Below are positions 16,956 to 26,443 of a stretch of 64,000 nucleotides of DNA, piece by piece. The DNA lies in NCBI RefSeq assembly GCF_029910655.1, contig NZ_CP123897.1, positions 4,205,547 to 4,269,546 on the forward strand. Reading direction: 5' to 3'. Source of the stretch: Methylomonas sp. UP202 (lineage in GTDB: Bacteria > Pseudomonadota > Gammaproteobacteria > Methylococcales > Methylomonadaceae). The translations under genes were made by a program, and so were the position numbers. Each line of letters begins with the position of its first letter. The stretch's first letter is position 1. A model generated the notes under the pieces. That model ran no database searches and was not told the origin of the DNA. It saw only the letters and a list, made by a program, of their open reading frames with translations.

Positions 16956-19723
16956 TACTGCCAACCATAGCGCCTAGCAAAAATGCCTTTCATGGATTGC
17001 GTCAGGATGGCGTAGCCCAGCAAGATCGCCAGCAGCCAAGGGAAATAATCCAAGGGCAAGGCTTGCAGTTTGACGTAATGTGCAAGGGACGACATGGGTA
17101 AAAGGACGCCCAAAACCATCACCAATGCTGTCATAGTTAACAACGGCCAACCTGGAAAACTCTGGATGAAAGGGATTTTCCGGGTGCGTATCATGTGGAC
17201 GATCAGCGTCTGAGAAAGCAATCCTTCGATAAACCATCCCGATTGGAACAGAGCTTGCTGATCCAGGGTGTTATAGCCAAACACGAACCACAACAGACAA
17301 TAGGTGCTGATATCGAATACCGAACTGATCGGCCCAAAGAAAATCATGAAATGGCTCAGTAGTTCAGGTTTCCAGCGCTGAGGTTTCTCCAGCAGTTCCT
17401 TGTCGGCATGGTCGAACGGAATGCCCACTTGCGAGATGTCATAGAACAGATTTTGTACCAAGAGATGCAAGGGCAGCATCGGTAGAAAAGGCAGAAAGGC
17501 GCTGGCCACCAGCACCGAAAAGACGTTGCCGAAATTGGAGCTAGCGGTCATTTTGATGTATTTCAGCATGTTGACGAAGGTTCTGCGTCCCTCTATCACG
17601 CCTTCTTCCAATACCAACAAGCTCTTTTCCAGCAAAATAATATCGGCGGCTTCCTTGGCGATATCGACAGCGGAATCCACGGAAATGCCAATATCGGCAG
17701 CGCGTAACGCCGGTGCGTCGTTGATGCCATCTCCCAGAAATCCGACCACATGGCCTTGATTTCGTAATATCCGCACGATACGTTCTTTATGGGCAGGGGT
17801 CAGGCGAGCGAAAATGGTGTTCGCCTCGACGACGCTGCCCAAGGTAGCATCATCCATGTCTTCGGTTTGTGGGCCTAGCACGGGCGTATTGATTGGCAAG
17901 CCAACTACTTTGCATACCTTGGCGGTCACCAATTCGTTGTCGCCAGTGAGAATTTTGACATCGATACCGTGGTCTTTGAGCGCTTGCAAGGCGGGTGCGG
18001 CGGTTTCCTTGGGGGGATCGAGGAAGGCAATGTAGCCAACCAATGTCAGCCCCGCTTCATCGGCGATGTTATAAATTTCGCGTAGTGGCTCGAATTCGCG
18101 AATGGCGACGGCAATGACCCGCATGCCATCGTCATTCAAATCGCTGGTGATGGCTCTTATAATGGCTAAACGGTCTTCGTCCAGCGCTTCGAACTGATCG
18201 CCATGCTTAATGTGGGAGCACACGGCCAGGATTTCCTCTACGGCGCCCTTGCAGATCAGCAAATGACGGTCCTGCTGTTCACTGACGACGACAGACATGC
18301 GGCGGCGATGAAAGTCGAATGGAATTTCATCGATCTTGCAAAAGTTTTTGGTGACTTCGAGTTCCCGATGAATCTCGCCATGCTCCAGTACCGCAACGTC
18401 CAACAGGTTTTTGAGGCCGGTTTGGTAATAGCTGTTCAGATAGGCATATTCCAGCACTTCATCCGATTCTTCGCCAAACAGGTCTGAATGTTGTTCCAGA
18501 AACACTCGGTCTTGGGTCAGGGTGCCGGTTTTATCGGTGCAGAGGATATTCATGGCTCCAAAGTTATGGATGGCATCCAGACTCTTCACCACCACTTTTT
18601 TATGCGACATGATCACAGCGCCTTTAGCCAAGGTAGCCGTAACGATCATGGGTAACATTTCCGGCGTTAAGCCGACCGCGACCGACAGTGTAAACAAGGC
18701 GGCTTCCAGCCAATCGCCCTTGGTAAAGCCGTTGATCAGCAACACAATGGGCGTCATCACTAACATGAAGCGGATCAATACCCAACTTACCTGATTGACA
18801 CCGGTTTGGAAGGCGGTGGGAGCCCGATCCGTGCTGACCATGCGTTGAGCCAATGTGCCAAAATAGGTGCGCACTCCGGTCTCGACCACCACCGCATGCG
18901 CCGTGCCGCTGACGACATTGGTACCCATGAACAGAATGTTGTCGAGTTCAATGGCGGTATGGGCATTGGGGTTGCTGGGCTGCACGAATTTTTCCACCGG
19001 CATCGATTCGCCGGTGATGGCCGCTTGATTGATAAACAAGTCTTTGGCGGCCAGCAGACGCAGATCGGCGGGTATCATGTCACCCGCCGACAATACCACC
19101 ACATCGCCAGGCACTAATTCGCGTATTGGAACTTCGATTGTCCGTGCTGGCTTGGGGTGCAAGGTGACACCGTAGAAGCGTTCCGTATCGACGGCAATAC
19201 TCTCGGCGATATCTCGCCGCAGGACGGACGCGGTATTGCTGACCATAGTCTTGAGTTGCTCGGCGGCGCGATTCGAGCGGTTTTCCTGAACAAACCGCAG
19301 TACCGTTGACAACACGATCATCAAGGAAATGACGATGGCGGCTTTCATGTCCTCGGTAAAATAGGAAATCGCTGCCAAGACTGTTAGTAGTAGGCTGAAG
19401 GGATTGCTATAGCAATGCCAAAGATGTAACCACCAGGGGCGGGGTTTTTCGTGATCGACCTCATTGAAGCCCACTCGTTCACGTATTGCGGTCGCTGTCA
19501 CCGAATCCAGTCCATGGGCGTGGCTATTTAATTCAATAAGCAATACATCAGGCGTTTTGAGTGCTGCACTGGTTAACGACTGCGACAATGCAGCCGGTAC
19601 CCCGCCTTTAGCCAATGGTGCGCCGTGAAACATTTCCAGTATCGCCAGACGCCGGAAATGCCGGGTAAAGTGTTTTTTGACCAGATGGCCGCTTAACATG
19701 GCTTTGAGCATTTCGAATTTCAT
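16955..19723 (-). CDS. mgtA: MgtA-type P-type Mg2+ ATPase
   Basis: A 922-residue P3B-type ATPase with the phosphorylation motif DKTGTLT near residue 397, the actuator motif TGES and the hinge GDGINDAPALRAADIGIS. The C-terminus has the extra helices typical of MgtA/MgtB. It imports Mg2+ using ATP. It is the first gene of an operon with czcCBA, which is unusual: an Mg importer tightly coupled to a divalent-metal exporter. The start is ATG 19723. The promoter must lie in the 195-bp region shared with the divergent response regulator. Confidence 0.92.
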   Translation of the reverse strand: MKFEMLKAMLSGHLVKKHFTRHFRRLAILEMFHGAPLAKGGVPAALSQSLTSAALKTPDVLLIELNSHAHGLDSVTATAIRERVGFNEVDHEKPRPWWLHLWHCYSNPFSLLLTVLAAISYFTEDMKAAIVISLMIVLSTVLRFVQENRSNRAAEQLKTMVSNTASVLRRDIAESIAVDTERFYGVTLHPKPARTIEVPIRELVPGDVVVLSAGDMIPADLRLLAAKDLFINQAAITGESMPVEKFVQPSNPNAHTAIELDNILFMGTNVVSGTAHAVVVETGVRTYFGTLAQRMVSTDRAPTAFQTGVNQVSWVLIRFMLVMTPIVLLINGFTKGDWLEAALFTLSVAVGLTPEMLPMIVTATLAKGAVIMSHKKVVVKSLDAIHNFGAMNILCTDKTGTLTQDRVFLEQHSDLFGEESDEVLEYAYLNSYYQTGLKNLLDVAVLEHGEIHRELEVTKNFCKIDEIPFDFHRRRMSVVVSEQQDRHLLICKGAVEEILAVCSHIKHGDQFEALDEDRLAIIRAITSDLNDDGMRVIAVAIREFEPLREIYNIADEAGLTLVGYIAFLDPPKETAAPALQALKDHGIDVKILTGDNELVTAKVCKVVGLPINTPVLGPQTEDMDDATLGSVVEANTIFARLTPAHKERIVRILRNQGHVVGFLGDGINDAPALRAADIGISVDSAVDIAKEAADIILLEKSLLVLEEGVIEGRRTFVNMLKYIKMTASSNFGNVFSVLVASAFLPFLPMLPLHLLVQNLFYDISQVGIPFDHADKELLEKPQRWKPELLSHFMIFFGPISSVFDISTYCLLWFVFGYNTLDQQALFQSGWFIEGLLSQTLIVHMIRTRKIPFIQSFPGWPLLTMTALVMVLGVLLPMSSLAHYVKLQALPLDYFPWLLAILLGYAILTQSMKGIFARRYGWQ

Positions 19724-19793
19724 GGTCTTCTCGCGGCAGCGTTAAAAATTAGACGATATAAATTGTCCTAGTAGGCGATGGTTATGATAGCGA

Positions 19794-19829
19794 TTCAGGA
19801 TTGGGCCATTCCTGAATTCCTCTTCAGGA
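19794..19829. promoter_or_regulatory. Three TTCAGGA heptamers, candidate response-regulator site
   Basis: TTCAGGA (19794-19800), its complement TCCTGAA (19810-19816) and TTCAGGA again (19823-19829) lie in the 195-bp region between the divergent mgtA-czc operon and the two-component genes. OmpR-family metal regulators (CusR, CopR, CzcR) commonly bind repeated sites placed like this. The assignment is inference. Confidence 0.5.
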
Positions 19830-19918
19830 ACGGCATCGGCAATGCGGTGCAAGGTAAACTGGTAATTGATTTTTGAATTAAAGGCCAGCCAGTCAATCCG
19901 ACTAAAACGACAGTTATC

Positions 19919-20605
19919 ATGAGAATTTTATTGGTAGAAGACGATAGAAAAGCGTCTAGCCTGTTATCGCGAGGCTTGGTTGAAGAGGGTTTTGCCGTCG
20001 ATGCCGCTTATTCGGCTGAAGAAGCAGCGGAATGCCTGAATGCGCAGGACTATCGATTGATCATTTTGGATTGGTTTTTGCCGGGCAAGCAAGGCGTCGC
20101 CTGGTGTGGAGAGCTTCGAGACAAAGGAGTTCGCGTGCCGATTTTGATGCTTACCGCCCGAGATGCGTTGCAAGACCGCGTCGAAGGACTCAACGCCGGT
20201 GCAGATGATTACCTGACCAAACCGTTTGCATTCGCAGAATTGTTGGCTAGAACCCGCGCACTACTTCGTCGCTCGGAATTGATCCAACAGCCCCCTCTTA
20301 AGGTAGCCGACCTAACCTTAGACGCGCAAACGCATCGGGTGACAAGGGGAAAGCTGACCATTAACTTGACCCAAAAGGAATATGCCATTTTGGAAATATT
20401 GATGCGCCGCACGGGGGAAGTGGTGACCCGCCACGAGCTTGCAGAACAGCTATGGAAAAACGACCATATTGGCCTTGATAACCTGATCGATGCCCATGTC
20501 AGTAATCTGCGCAGGAAAATTGATTATCCAGGCATTCCACAACTCATTCACACCATACGCGGTCGGGGTTTCCGATTGGCAATCAGTGATGCCTACGATG
20601 CTTAA
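19919..20605 (+). CDS. OmpR-family response regulator, metal type
   Basis: A 228-residue regulator. The receiver domain has the acidic pair ED-D at 7-9, phospho-acceptor Asp51 in IILDWFLPG and the conserved Lys in YLTKPF. The C-terminal winged helix ends HTIRGRGFRLA. It most resembles the CusR/CzcR/QseB group. It is divergent from mgtA-czcCBA and overlaps its sensor kinase by eight bases; it probably controls that operon. Confidence 0.9.
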   Translation: MRILLVEDDRKASSLLSRGLVEEGFAVDAAYSAEEAAECLNAQDYRLIILDWFLPGKQGVAWCGELRDKGVRVPILMLTARDALQDRVEGLNAGADDYLTKPFAFAELLARTRALLRRSELIQQPPLKVADLTLDAQTHRVTRGKLTINLTQKEYAILEILMRRTGEVVTRHELAEQLWKNDHIGLDNLIDAHVSNLRRKIDYPGIPQLIHTIRGRGFRLAISDAYDA

Positions 20606-22016
20606 ATTTCGAACACGGCTTATCTTGAGTCACCTGACCGTTATCGTTGTTATCCTAACTTGCAGCGGTTTTGCCGCGTACTGGATGCTTTCCAGTGCGG
20701 TTCATCATCAGCTCGATGCCGCCTTGCTGGCTGTCGCCGAAACGGAAGCGGCGATGTTGAAATCCAACCAACAGCAACCCATCAAACTAAACGAAACAAT
20801 GGCGGGGACCGATCAGCTGTCTTTTGCTCGTATCGACCGGCTGGTGCAGGTCATTAATTCCCATGGCGAAGTGCTGGCTCGTAGTGCCAACTTAGGTTCC
20901 TCACAATTACCTGCACCGTCAGCCATTTTGGCACGGCTTGCGGCTGGAGAAACCGTCTTCGAAACGCTCTCCACGTTTGGCGATGAACCCGTGCGTATGG
21001 TCTCGATGCCCATCAATCGGCATGATGTTCCCATGATCGTGCAAGTGGCAGGTTCGTTGGACGATGTGCGCAATGTATTGAACGCTGCAAGTTTGCTTTT
21101 CGTTGTTATGACGCTGGTTTTACTTGCCGCTGTTGGGGGTGTTGGGGCTTCGCTGACCCGGAAGGTATTTCATGCGATAGACAATATTGTTTATCAAGCG
21201 CACCGCATTAATGAAGCCAATTTGAGCGAACGCTTGCCACACCCCGGCACTCGCGACGAGATTGGCAAGCTGGTCGATACCTTGAATGAAATGCTTGACC
21301 GCATCGAGCGTAGTTTTGAAGTTCAACGTCGGTTCACCGCCGATGCATCCCATGAACTGCGTTCGCCGTTATCGCGATTACGAACGGAACTTGAAATCAG
21401 CTTACGCCGTCCCCGCGATACCACGGAATATCAGGAGACATTGCAATCCTGTCTGGACGAAGTTGCGCGATTGACCATGATTGTCGAGGAACTTCTCGTC
21501 CTTGCCCGCCTGGATGCTGGTCTGGAACGCAGTTTAGTAGAGGCGGTTCCGTTGAATTCGATCATCCAAACAGTGGTGGAACGTATCCAGCCGATGGCCG
21601 ACAAACGGGATGTTCAAATTATCGTTGAACCCCTGAAACCCATCATCGCAAAAATTGCCCGTGCTTCTATAGACCTGATTCTCACCAATCTTTTGGATAA
21701 CGCAATCAAGTTTTCTCCGCCCGGCGGTCGTGTAACGATTCGATTGGATGTAGAAGAAACCGAAGCGGCGCTTAGCGTATCCGACACCGGGCCAGGTATT
21801 AAGCTCGATGAACAACAGCAACTCTTTGAACGTTTTTACCGTGGTTCGATTGCCAGAACCACTGATGTTTCAGGTGTGGGTCTCGGCTTAGCGCTTTCAC
21901 AGGCTATTGCGCGTAGCCATGGTGGACATATTGATGTATCCAATATTGACGGTGGCGGAGCCATTTTTATCTTCAAATTACCTTTGGCCCCATTCAGAGA
22001 ACAACACTGCATCTAG
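20598..22016 (+). CDS. Sensor histidine kinase partner of the response regulator
   Basis: A 472-residue membrane kinase from ATG 20598, overlapping the regulator stop; an ATG nine bases earlier is equally possible. Helices near residues 10-30 and 155-180 bound a periplasmic sensor domain of about 125 residues. A HAMP segment follows, then the H-box FTADASHELRSPLSRLRTEL, N-box LTNLLDNAIKFSP and G-boxes DTGPGIKL and GVGLGLALSQAIARSHGG. It presumably senses a periplasmic divalent metal. Confidence 0.9.
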   Translation: MLKFRTRLILSHLTVIVVILTCSGFAAYWMLSSAVHHQLDAALLAVAETEAAMLKSNQQQPIKLNETMAGTDQLSFARIDRLVQVINSHGEVLARSANLGSSQLPAPSAILARLAAGETVFETLSTFGDEPVRMVSMPINRHDVPMIVQVAGSLDDVRNVLNAASLLFVVMTLVLLAAVGGVGASLTRKVFHAIDNIVYQAHRINEANLSERLPHPGTRDEIGKLVDTLNEMLDRIERSFEVQRRFTADASHELRSPLSRLRTELEISLRRPRDTTEYQETLQSCLDEVARLTMIVEELLVLARLDAGLERSLVEAVPLNSIIQTVVERIQPMADKRDVQIIVEPLKPIIAKIARASIDLILTNLLDNAIKFSPPGGRVTIRLDVEETEAALSVSDTGPGIKLDEQQQLFERFYRGSIARTTDVSGVGLGLALSQAIARSHGGHIDVSNIDGGGAIFIFKLPLAPFREQHCI

Positions 22017-22022
22017 CTGTTC

Positions 22023-23108
22023 ATGAATGTTTTTTATTTGCAACAGAAATCAGTAACGCCACCAGCAACACAACAAAATGACAGGCTCAACTCAGTGACC
22101 ATTTATCTCCTTACCCTCTTCATGATGCTCATTGTTATTTTAGTAGCATCGGAGCTGTTCACGAATGCGTTGGAACACCTTGGAGAGAAACTCAAAATTT
22201 CCGAAGGAGTGACAGGATCATTATTCGCAGCTGTCGGTACAGCTTTACCTGAAACTATGGTTCCCCTTCTAGCACTGTTGGCGGGCACATCCAATGTCAA
22301 CATCAACGAGGAAATTGGTGTCGGCGCTATCCTTGGTGCGCCACTCATGTTGTCAACGTTATCGACCTGTTTGATGGCGCTCTCAGTTCTACGGCGAAGA
22401 GGGCTGTCAGGCCGCATTCATCCTGAACGGACTGGTTTCATTCGTGACCTTAACTTTTTTCTGCTTGCGTTCGTGCTGGCCGCAGCAGCGATGTATGTTC
22501 CCCAAGAGGAACGCTACATTCGAGGAGCATTAGGTATTACGCTGGTCTTAACCTACTTTATTTACATCATGCTGACCCTACGTGCTTCGGCACATTTGGT
22601 GCGAGATGGCCATGCTACTGAGACAGACACTAAAATGTACATAGCCCGATTGGGATTGCAAACCAATCTGTTGACGATTCTGCTGCAATTGTCGATAGGA
22701 CTTGCGCTATTGGTTTATGGTGCGGAGGGCTTCATTTCTGGCGTTGAGGGGGCGGCGCATTTGCTTGGCATTTCCGCGCTCTTGTTATCACTACTGATTA
22801 TTCCTATCGCCACTGAATTACCGGAGAAGGTCAACAGTATTCTCTGGATTCGACGCGGAAAGGATACCCTGGCTTTTGGCAATATTACCGGTGCTATGGT
22901 ATTTCAGGGTACGCTGCTTCCGGCCATTGGTATCATGCTAACACCCTGGCAACCGCGTATCGAAGTATTGTCAGGAGTTTTAATCACAATGCTTGCCGCC
23001 ATATGGCTGCGAATCAACTCTCGCACTCATGGAAAAGGACTACCGCTTTGGGCCCTACTCATTAATGGTGTCTTGTACATCGCCTTTCTACTGATTACGA
23101 CGATGTAG
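22023..23108 (+). CDS. CaCA-family Na+/Ca2+-type cation antiporter
   Basis: A 361-residue protein with about eleven helices and the two inverted alpha repeats of the cation/Ca exchanger superfamily: SLFAAVGTALPETMVPLLAL near residue 70 and SLLIIPIATELPEKVNSI near 260. Both keep the acidic residue (ALPE, ELPE) that binds the cation. The first 25 residues are polar, and ATG 22095 or a nearby start codon could be an alternative. It begins seven bases after the kinase gene, so it may belong to that operon. Confidence 0.85.
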   Translation: MNVFYLQQKSVTPPATQQNDRLNSVTIYLLTLFMMLIVILVASELFTNALEHLGEKLKISEGVTGSLFAAVGTALPETMVPLLALLAGTSNVNINEEIGVGAILGAPLMLSTLSTCLMALSVLRRRGLSGRIHPERTGFIRDLNFFLLAFVLAAAAMYVPQEERYIRGALGITLVLTYFIYIMLTLRASAHLVRDGHATETDTKMYIARLGLQTNLLTILLQLSIGLALLVYGAEGFISGVEGAAHLLGISALLLSLLIIPIATELPEKVNSILWIRRGKDTLAFGNITGAMVFQGTLLPAIGIMLTPWQPRIEVLSGVLITMLAAIWLRINSRTHGKGLPLWALLINGVLYIAFLLITTM

Positions 23109-23110
23109 CA

Positions 23111-24151
23111 ATGAACCGTAATATCGTTTATGCACTGATGGCGGCCATCCTGTTTGGAGCCAGCACCCCTTTTGCCAAATTGCTAGTCGGCGAGGTTTCG
23201 CCGATTTTATTGGGGGGATTGCTCTATCTGGGTAGCGGCATTGGTCTTAGTATCATACGGCTGATTCGTGATTGGAGCTGGAAGCCCTCTGGGCTGATGC
23301 CTTCGGAATGGCCTTGGTTAGTCGGTGGCATCCTATTTGGCGGCGTGCTTGGTCCCGTTTTGTTACTACTGGGTTTAACGGTTACCAGTGGGTCAATCGC
23401 ATCACTGCTACTTAATCTTGAAGCCGTACTAACCGCCTTAATTGCCTGGATCGTTTTTCGAGAAAATGCTGATCGGCGCGTGGTGCTTGGTATGATAGCC
23501 ATTGTTGCCGGTGGAATCGTACTGTCTTGGCCATTCGGCGAAGATTCCTCATCCAATTGGCTAGGGGCGGTGGCAATTTCTGCAGCCTGTTTCTGTTGGG
23601 CAATTGATAACAACTTAACCCGTAAAGTGTCTGCTACGGATGCCTTGTTTGTTGCCTCTAGCAAGGGGATGATTGCAGGAACGGTCAACACCCTGTTTGC
23701 ATTAAGCCTTGGTGCAACTGCACCAAATATCGTAATGTTGATGAAGGCGCTGTCACTTGGGCTAGCTGGCTACGGCATGAGCTTGACCCTATTCGTATTG
23801 GCGCTACGCGGTTTGGGTACTGCACGAACGGGAGCCTATTTCTCAACCGCACCATTTATAGGCGCCGCAGTTGCTCTGGTGGCGTTAAATGAAGCAACCA
23901 GCCCAGCGTTTTGGCTTGCATCGGGCTTAATGGGACTTGGCGTCTTGTTGCACCTGACAGAACACCATTTACATGAACATACCCATTTAGAGATAACGCA
24001 TGCCCATCGTCATGTTCATGATGTGCATCATCAGCACGCGCATGACTTTGAATGGGATAGCAACAAACCCCATGTCCATTTTCATCGACATGCAGAAATC
24101 ACGCATAAGCATCCACATTATCCTGATATTCACCATAGACATGATCATTGA
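23111..24151 (+). CDS. EamA/DMT-family permease with histidine-rich tail
   Basis: A 346-residue drug/metabolite transporter with ten predicted helices in two EamA repeats (AAILFGASTPFAKLL and AVAISAACFCWAIDNNLTRK). From about residue 285 the protein ends in a roughly 60-residue tail in which about every third residue is His (LHEHTHLEITHAHRHVHDVH). Such tails bind Ni, Co, Zn or Cu. It starts two bases after the antiporter stop, so they share a transcript. A metal or metal-chelate export role is likely; the exact substrate is not evident. Confidence 0.85.
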   Translation: MNRNIVYALMAAILFGASTPFAKLLVGEVSPILLGGLLYLGSGIGLSIIRLIRDWSWKPSGLMPSEWPWLVGGILFGGVLGPVLLLLGLTVTSGSIASLLLNLEAVLTALIAWIVFRENADRRVVLGMIAIVAGGIVLSWPFGEDSSSNWLGAVAISAACFCWAIDNNLTRKVSATDALFVASSKGMIAGTVNTLFALSLGATAPNIVMLMKALSLGLAGYGMSLTLFVLALRGLGTARTGAYFSTAPFIGAAVALVALNEATSPAFWLASGLMGLGVLLHLTEHHLHEHTHLEITHAHRHVHDVHHQHAHDFEWDSNKPHVHFHRHAEITHKHPHYPDIHHRHDH

Positions 24152-25397
24152 TAGGTTTTTTAGATTCACCACAGGAGGTAATTGGGCAATTAAAGGTCGT
24201 GGCTTTTTGGTTGCCCCCGTAACAAAGGCATTACGATGCGTAACTTTCGGTAGTCTTGTGGGGCTTCAAGCCTGTGTTTCACCGGCTGCGCTGGATCATG
24301 CGGTTATTGCCTACGACCAGTCGACCTCTGAGATTCTTTCCGAACTGTTGTTACTCAATATTGCTCGCGCTCATCAGCATCAACCCTTACATTTCACCGG
24401 TGTATCAAATATCGCCGCCACGTTTAACTTTCAATTTAATGCCGGGGCTACTCCAGCAATGACGGGGCCAACGGGTTCTTTAATAACGCCGATATTTGGC
24501 GGGACCGCTTCCGAAAATCCAACGATTAGTATCATTCCCATGGAAGGAGAGGAATTTACCAAACGTTTATTAACGCCTTTCCAAGAAAGCAAACTGACAA
24601 TGTTATTGCGCCAAGGTACTGACGTTGACCTCATTCTTCGTTTACTGGCGGGTGAATTGCGTATCGAAAACGATCATCAAGATAAGGTTTACAACAACAA
24701 ACCTTCCGATAAAGACGGTTACAAGTTGTTCCGGCAAGTCGTGTCTCACATATCCTCTATTCAAGATCGTAACGCTTTGTTCGTAGAACCATTGTTGTTT
24801 GATTCTAGCTGGGAATTAAACTCCGATTCTCTATCACCGGAACGGTTGGTTGGGCTACTAAAGGAATTCAAAGTTGACTATAACACCGACAAGCATCAAT
24901 TGAAGCTAAGTAAACGGGTTACCGGGCGTATTATCCTGACAAATTATGATCCACAGTTGTTGAGCAACGAGGAGCGTATCAAGCTCAACGAAGAAGCTGA
25001 TAGTGGTGCGAGCAATGACGTAATGGTTGATATTCGTCCTGGCTATCCGGGTGGTGAAGTACCGTTACATGGTTTTTTCCGGTTGCGCAGTTTTTACAAT
25101 ATCGTCAATTTCATTGGCCGCGACATCAATGACGAACCTGAATTTAACGTAGATAAAGACCCGCGTTCCCCTTTCGTTAGTGAAAATCCGATTCATACCC
25201 TAGAAGTAATAGCATCAGAGAGTGTGCCAGACGATGTGGATATGAGCGTTAAGTACGGCGGATTACACTATGCCGTTAAACCCGAAGAGGGTTACCAGTG
25301 GAACCGTGAGAGTTTTCGCCTACTACATCAGATATTCCAGATGACCGTCACCGAGTTATCTCAAAAGGGGGCGCCAGAGATAACAATCTCAAAATAA
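24141..25397 (+). CDS. Lipoprotein of unknown function
   Basis: A 418-residue protein if started at ATG 24141, which overlaps the DMT stop by 11 bases. A lipobox-like SLVGLQAC follows a hydrophobic stretch, so it is probably a lipoprotein with mature start CVSPAALDHAV. The N-terminal 40 residues before the signal are unusually long. A strong AGGAGG at 24173-24178 without a good ATG after it hints that translation may start later, from a rare codon. I see no catalytic motif. The mature part is acidic and globular. Confidence 0.7.
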   Translation: MIIDRFFRFTTGGNWAIKGRGFLVAPVTKALRCVTFGSLVGLQACVSPAALDHAVIAYDQSTSEILSELLLLNIARAHQHQPLHFTGVSNIAATFNFQFNAGATPAMTGPTGSLITPIFGGTASENPTISIIPMEGEEFTKRLLTPFQESKLTMLLRQGTDVDLILRLLAGELRIENDHQDKVYNNKPSDKDGYKLFRQVVSHISSIQDRNALFVEPLLFDSSWELNSDSLSPERLVGLLKEFKVDYNTDKHQLKLSKRVTGRIILTNYDPQLLSNEERIKLNEEADSGASNDVMVDIRPGYPGGEVPLHGFFRLRSFYNIVNFIGRDINDEPEFNVDKDPRSPFVSENPIHTLEVIASESVPDDVDMSVKYGGLHYAVKPEEGYQWNRESFRLLHQIFQMTVTELSQKGAPEITISK

Positions 25398-25526
25398 CCG
25401 CAATTGGGTAAAGCCAAAGCGGGCTTAGCCCATCCCAATTTGAAGTACCGTTGGCTCAGAAAGGCAGATATCTACCCGAAACGGGGCAGTCGCTAATAGA
25501 CAAAAAGTGGAGTGTTTGTCGCGTAG

Positions 25527-26010
25527 CTAAAAGCGAAGCCCCCCCGTAATGGCTTCGCGCAATACGAATAACGCTGAGCGTAAAAAAAGAGCTGCGAGTG
25601 CCACACCGATCAGAATATCTGGCCAAGCTGAATTGGTGAACCAAACTCCAACAGCGGCAAACAACACCGAGACATACGCAATAATATCGTTTCGTGAACA
25701 CAACCAAACCGAACTCATGTTTATATCATCGAATCGATGCCACCAGAGTAAAACAAAACACACACTGTTTGCCACAAATGCCAACAAACCTATGGGTGCC
25801 GATGGCCTCAAATACTGGAATCTGCGGAAAAATCATCTTATAAACGACTTGACCAAGAACGAAAAGACCAAAAGCCGCCATGATGCCGCCTTTGAATAGT
25901 GCTGCCTTGGCTTTCATTCGCGCGCCGCGGGCAACAACGTAAATACTGAAGCCATATACTAAGGCATCACCGATACATATCCAGCTAGTCTCCCCAACGA
26001 GACAGAACCG
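25527..26010 (-). pseudogene. Decayed CDF-like cation transporter
   Basis: Three stretches in different frames on the minus strand together resemble the intact transporter at 7724-8347: GDALVYGFSIYVVARGARMK, then MAAFGLFVLGQVVYKMIF, then, after a frameshift near 25800, INMSSVWLCSRNDIIAYVSV through to a normal C-terminus. The N-terminal part before 26010 is also frame-broken. The gene is therefore not functional. Its 5' end stops where the duplicated traL promoter block begins. The 130 bp after the lipoprotein gene hold only a weak dyad without a T run. Confidence 0.8.
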
Positions 26011-26072
26011 CCGATTAGCTCGCTGAACTGATCATTACTCCGTATTGCATCACAACTAAAAAATTGCCACAT

Positions 26073-26108
26073 CTTGCAGCAAATGCCAAATTCGGCATTA
26101 GCTGCAAG
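26073..26108. promoter_or_regulatory. 36-bp palindrome, copy 2 (ahead of truncated traL block)
   Basis: This is the most symmetric copy: CTTGCAGC, A, AATGCC, a six-base centre, GGCATT, A, GCTGCAAG. It ends 53 bp before the traL ATG, exactly as in copy 3. Confidence 0.78.
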
Positions 26109-26161
26109 ATGCCTCGCTGAATATCACTTCACAATGATGACCATCCTAACCCGAGGTCATT

Positions 26162-26443
26162 ATGGAACCCGTTGCCATCCCCCAAGCCATCGACGATCCG
26201 ATCCACATTCTGTTGTGGAGTGCCGATGAGATTGTACCGTTCATGGTCTGCATGCTGACCGGCATGTTGATTGATCACTTCCTGCCTGCGTTAGCCATCG
26301 GTCTGATTGCGGTTAAATTCTACCGCCGTTTCCGTGACAACCGGCCCGACGGTTATACCTTACATGCTTTGTATTGGTTAGGGTTGCTGCCCAGCCAGGC
26401 AATGACGATTCCCAATCCCTATATCCGTCGTTTTCTGCCATGA
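26162..26443 (+). CDS. traL: Second copy of traL
   Basis: A complete 93-residue TraL-family protein with two membrane helices around residues 25-55. It differs from the copy at 45293 at a few positions (for example FLPALAIGLIAV against FIPALVIGLIAV). TraL belongs to the F-type mating-pore base. The gene is intact with its own promoter region, but the traE copy after it is broken, so the duplicate probably adds nothing beyond extra TraL. Confidence 0.85.
   Translation: MEPVAIPQAIDDPIHILLWSADEIVPFMVCMLTGMLIDHFLPALAIGLIAVKFYRRFRDNRPDGYTLHALYWLGLLPSQAMTIPNPYIRRFLP

Noticed and set aside
23987..24172. Met-rich minus-strand frame opposite the DMT tail
   Set aside because: The Met richness is the reverse complement of the CAT/CAC histidine codons in the real gene.
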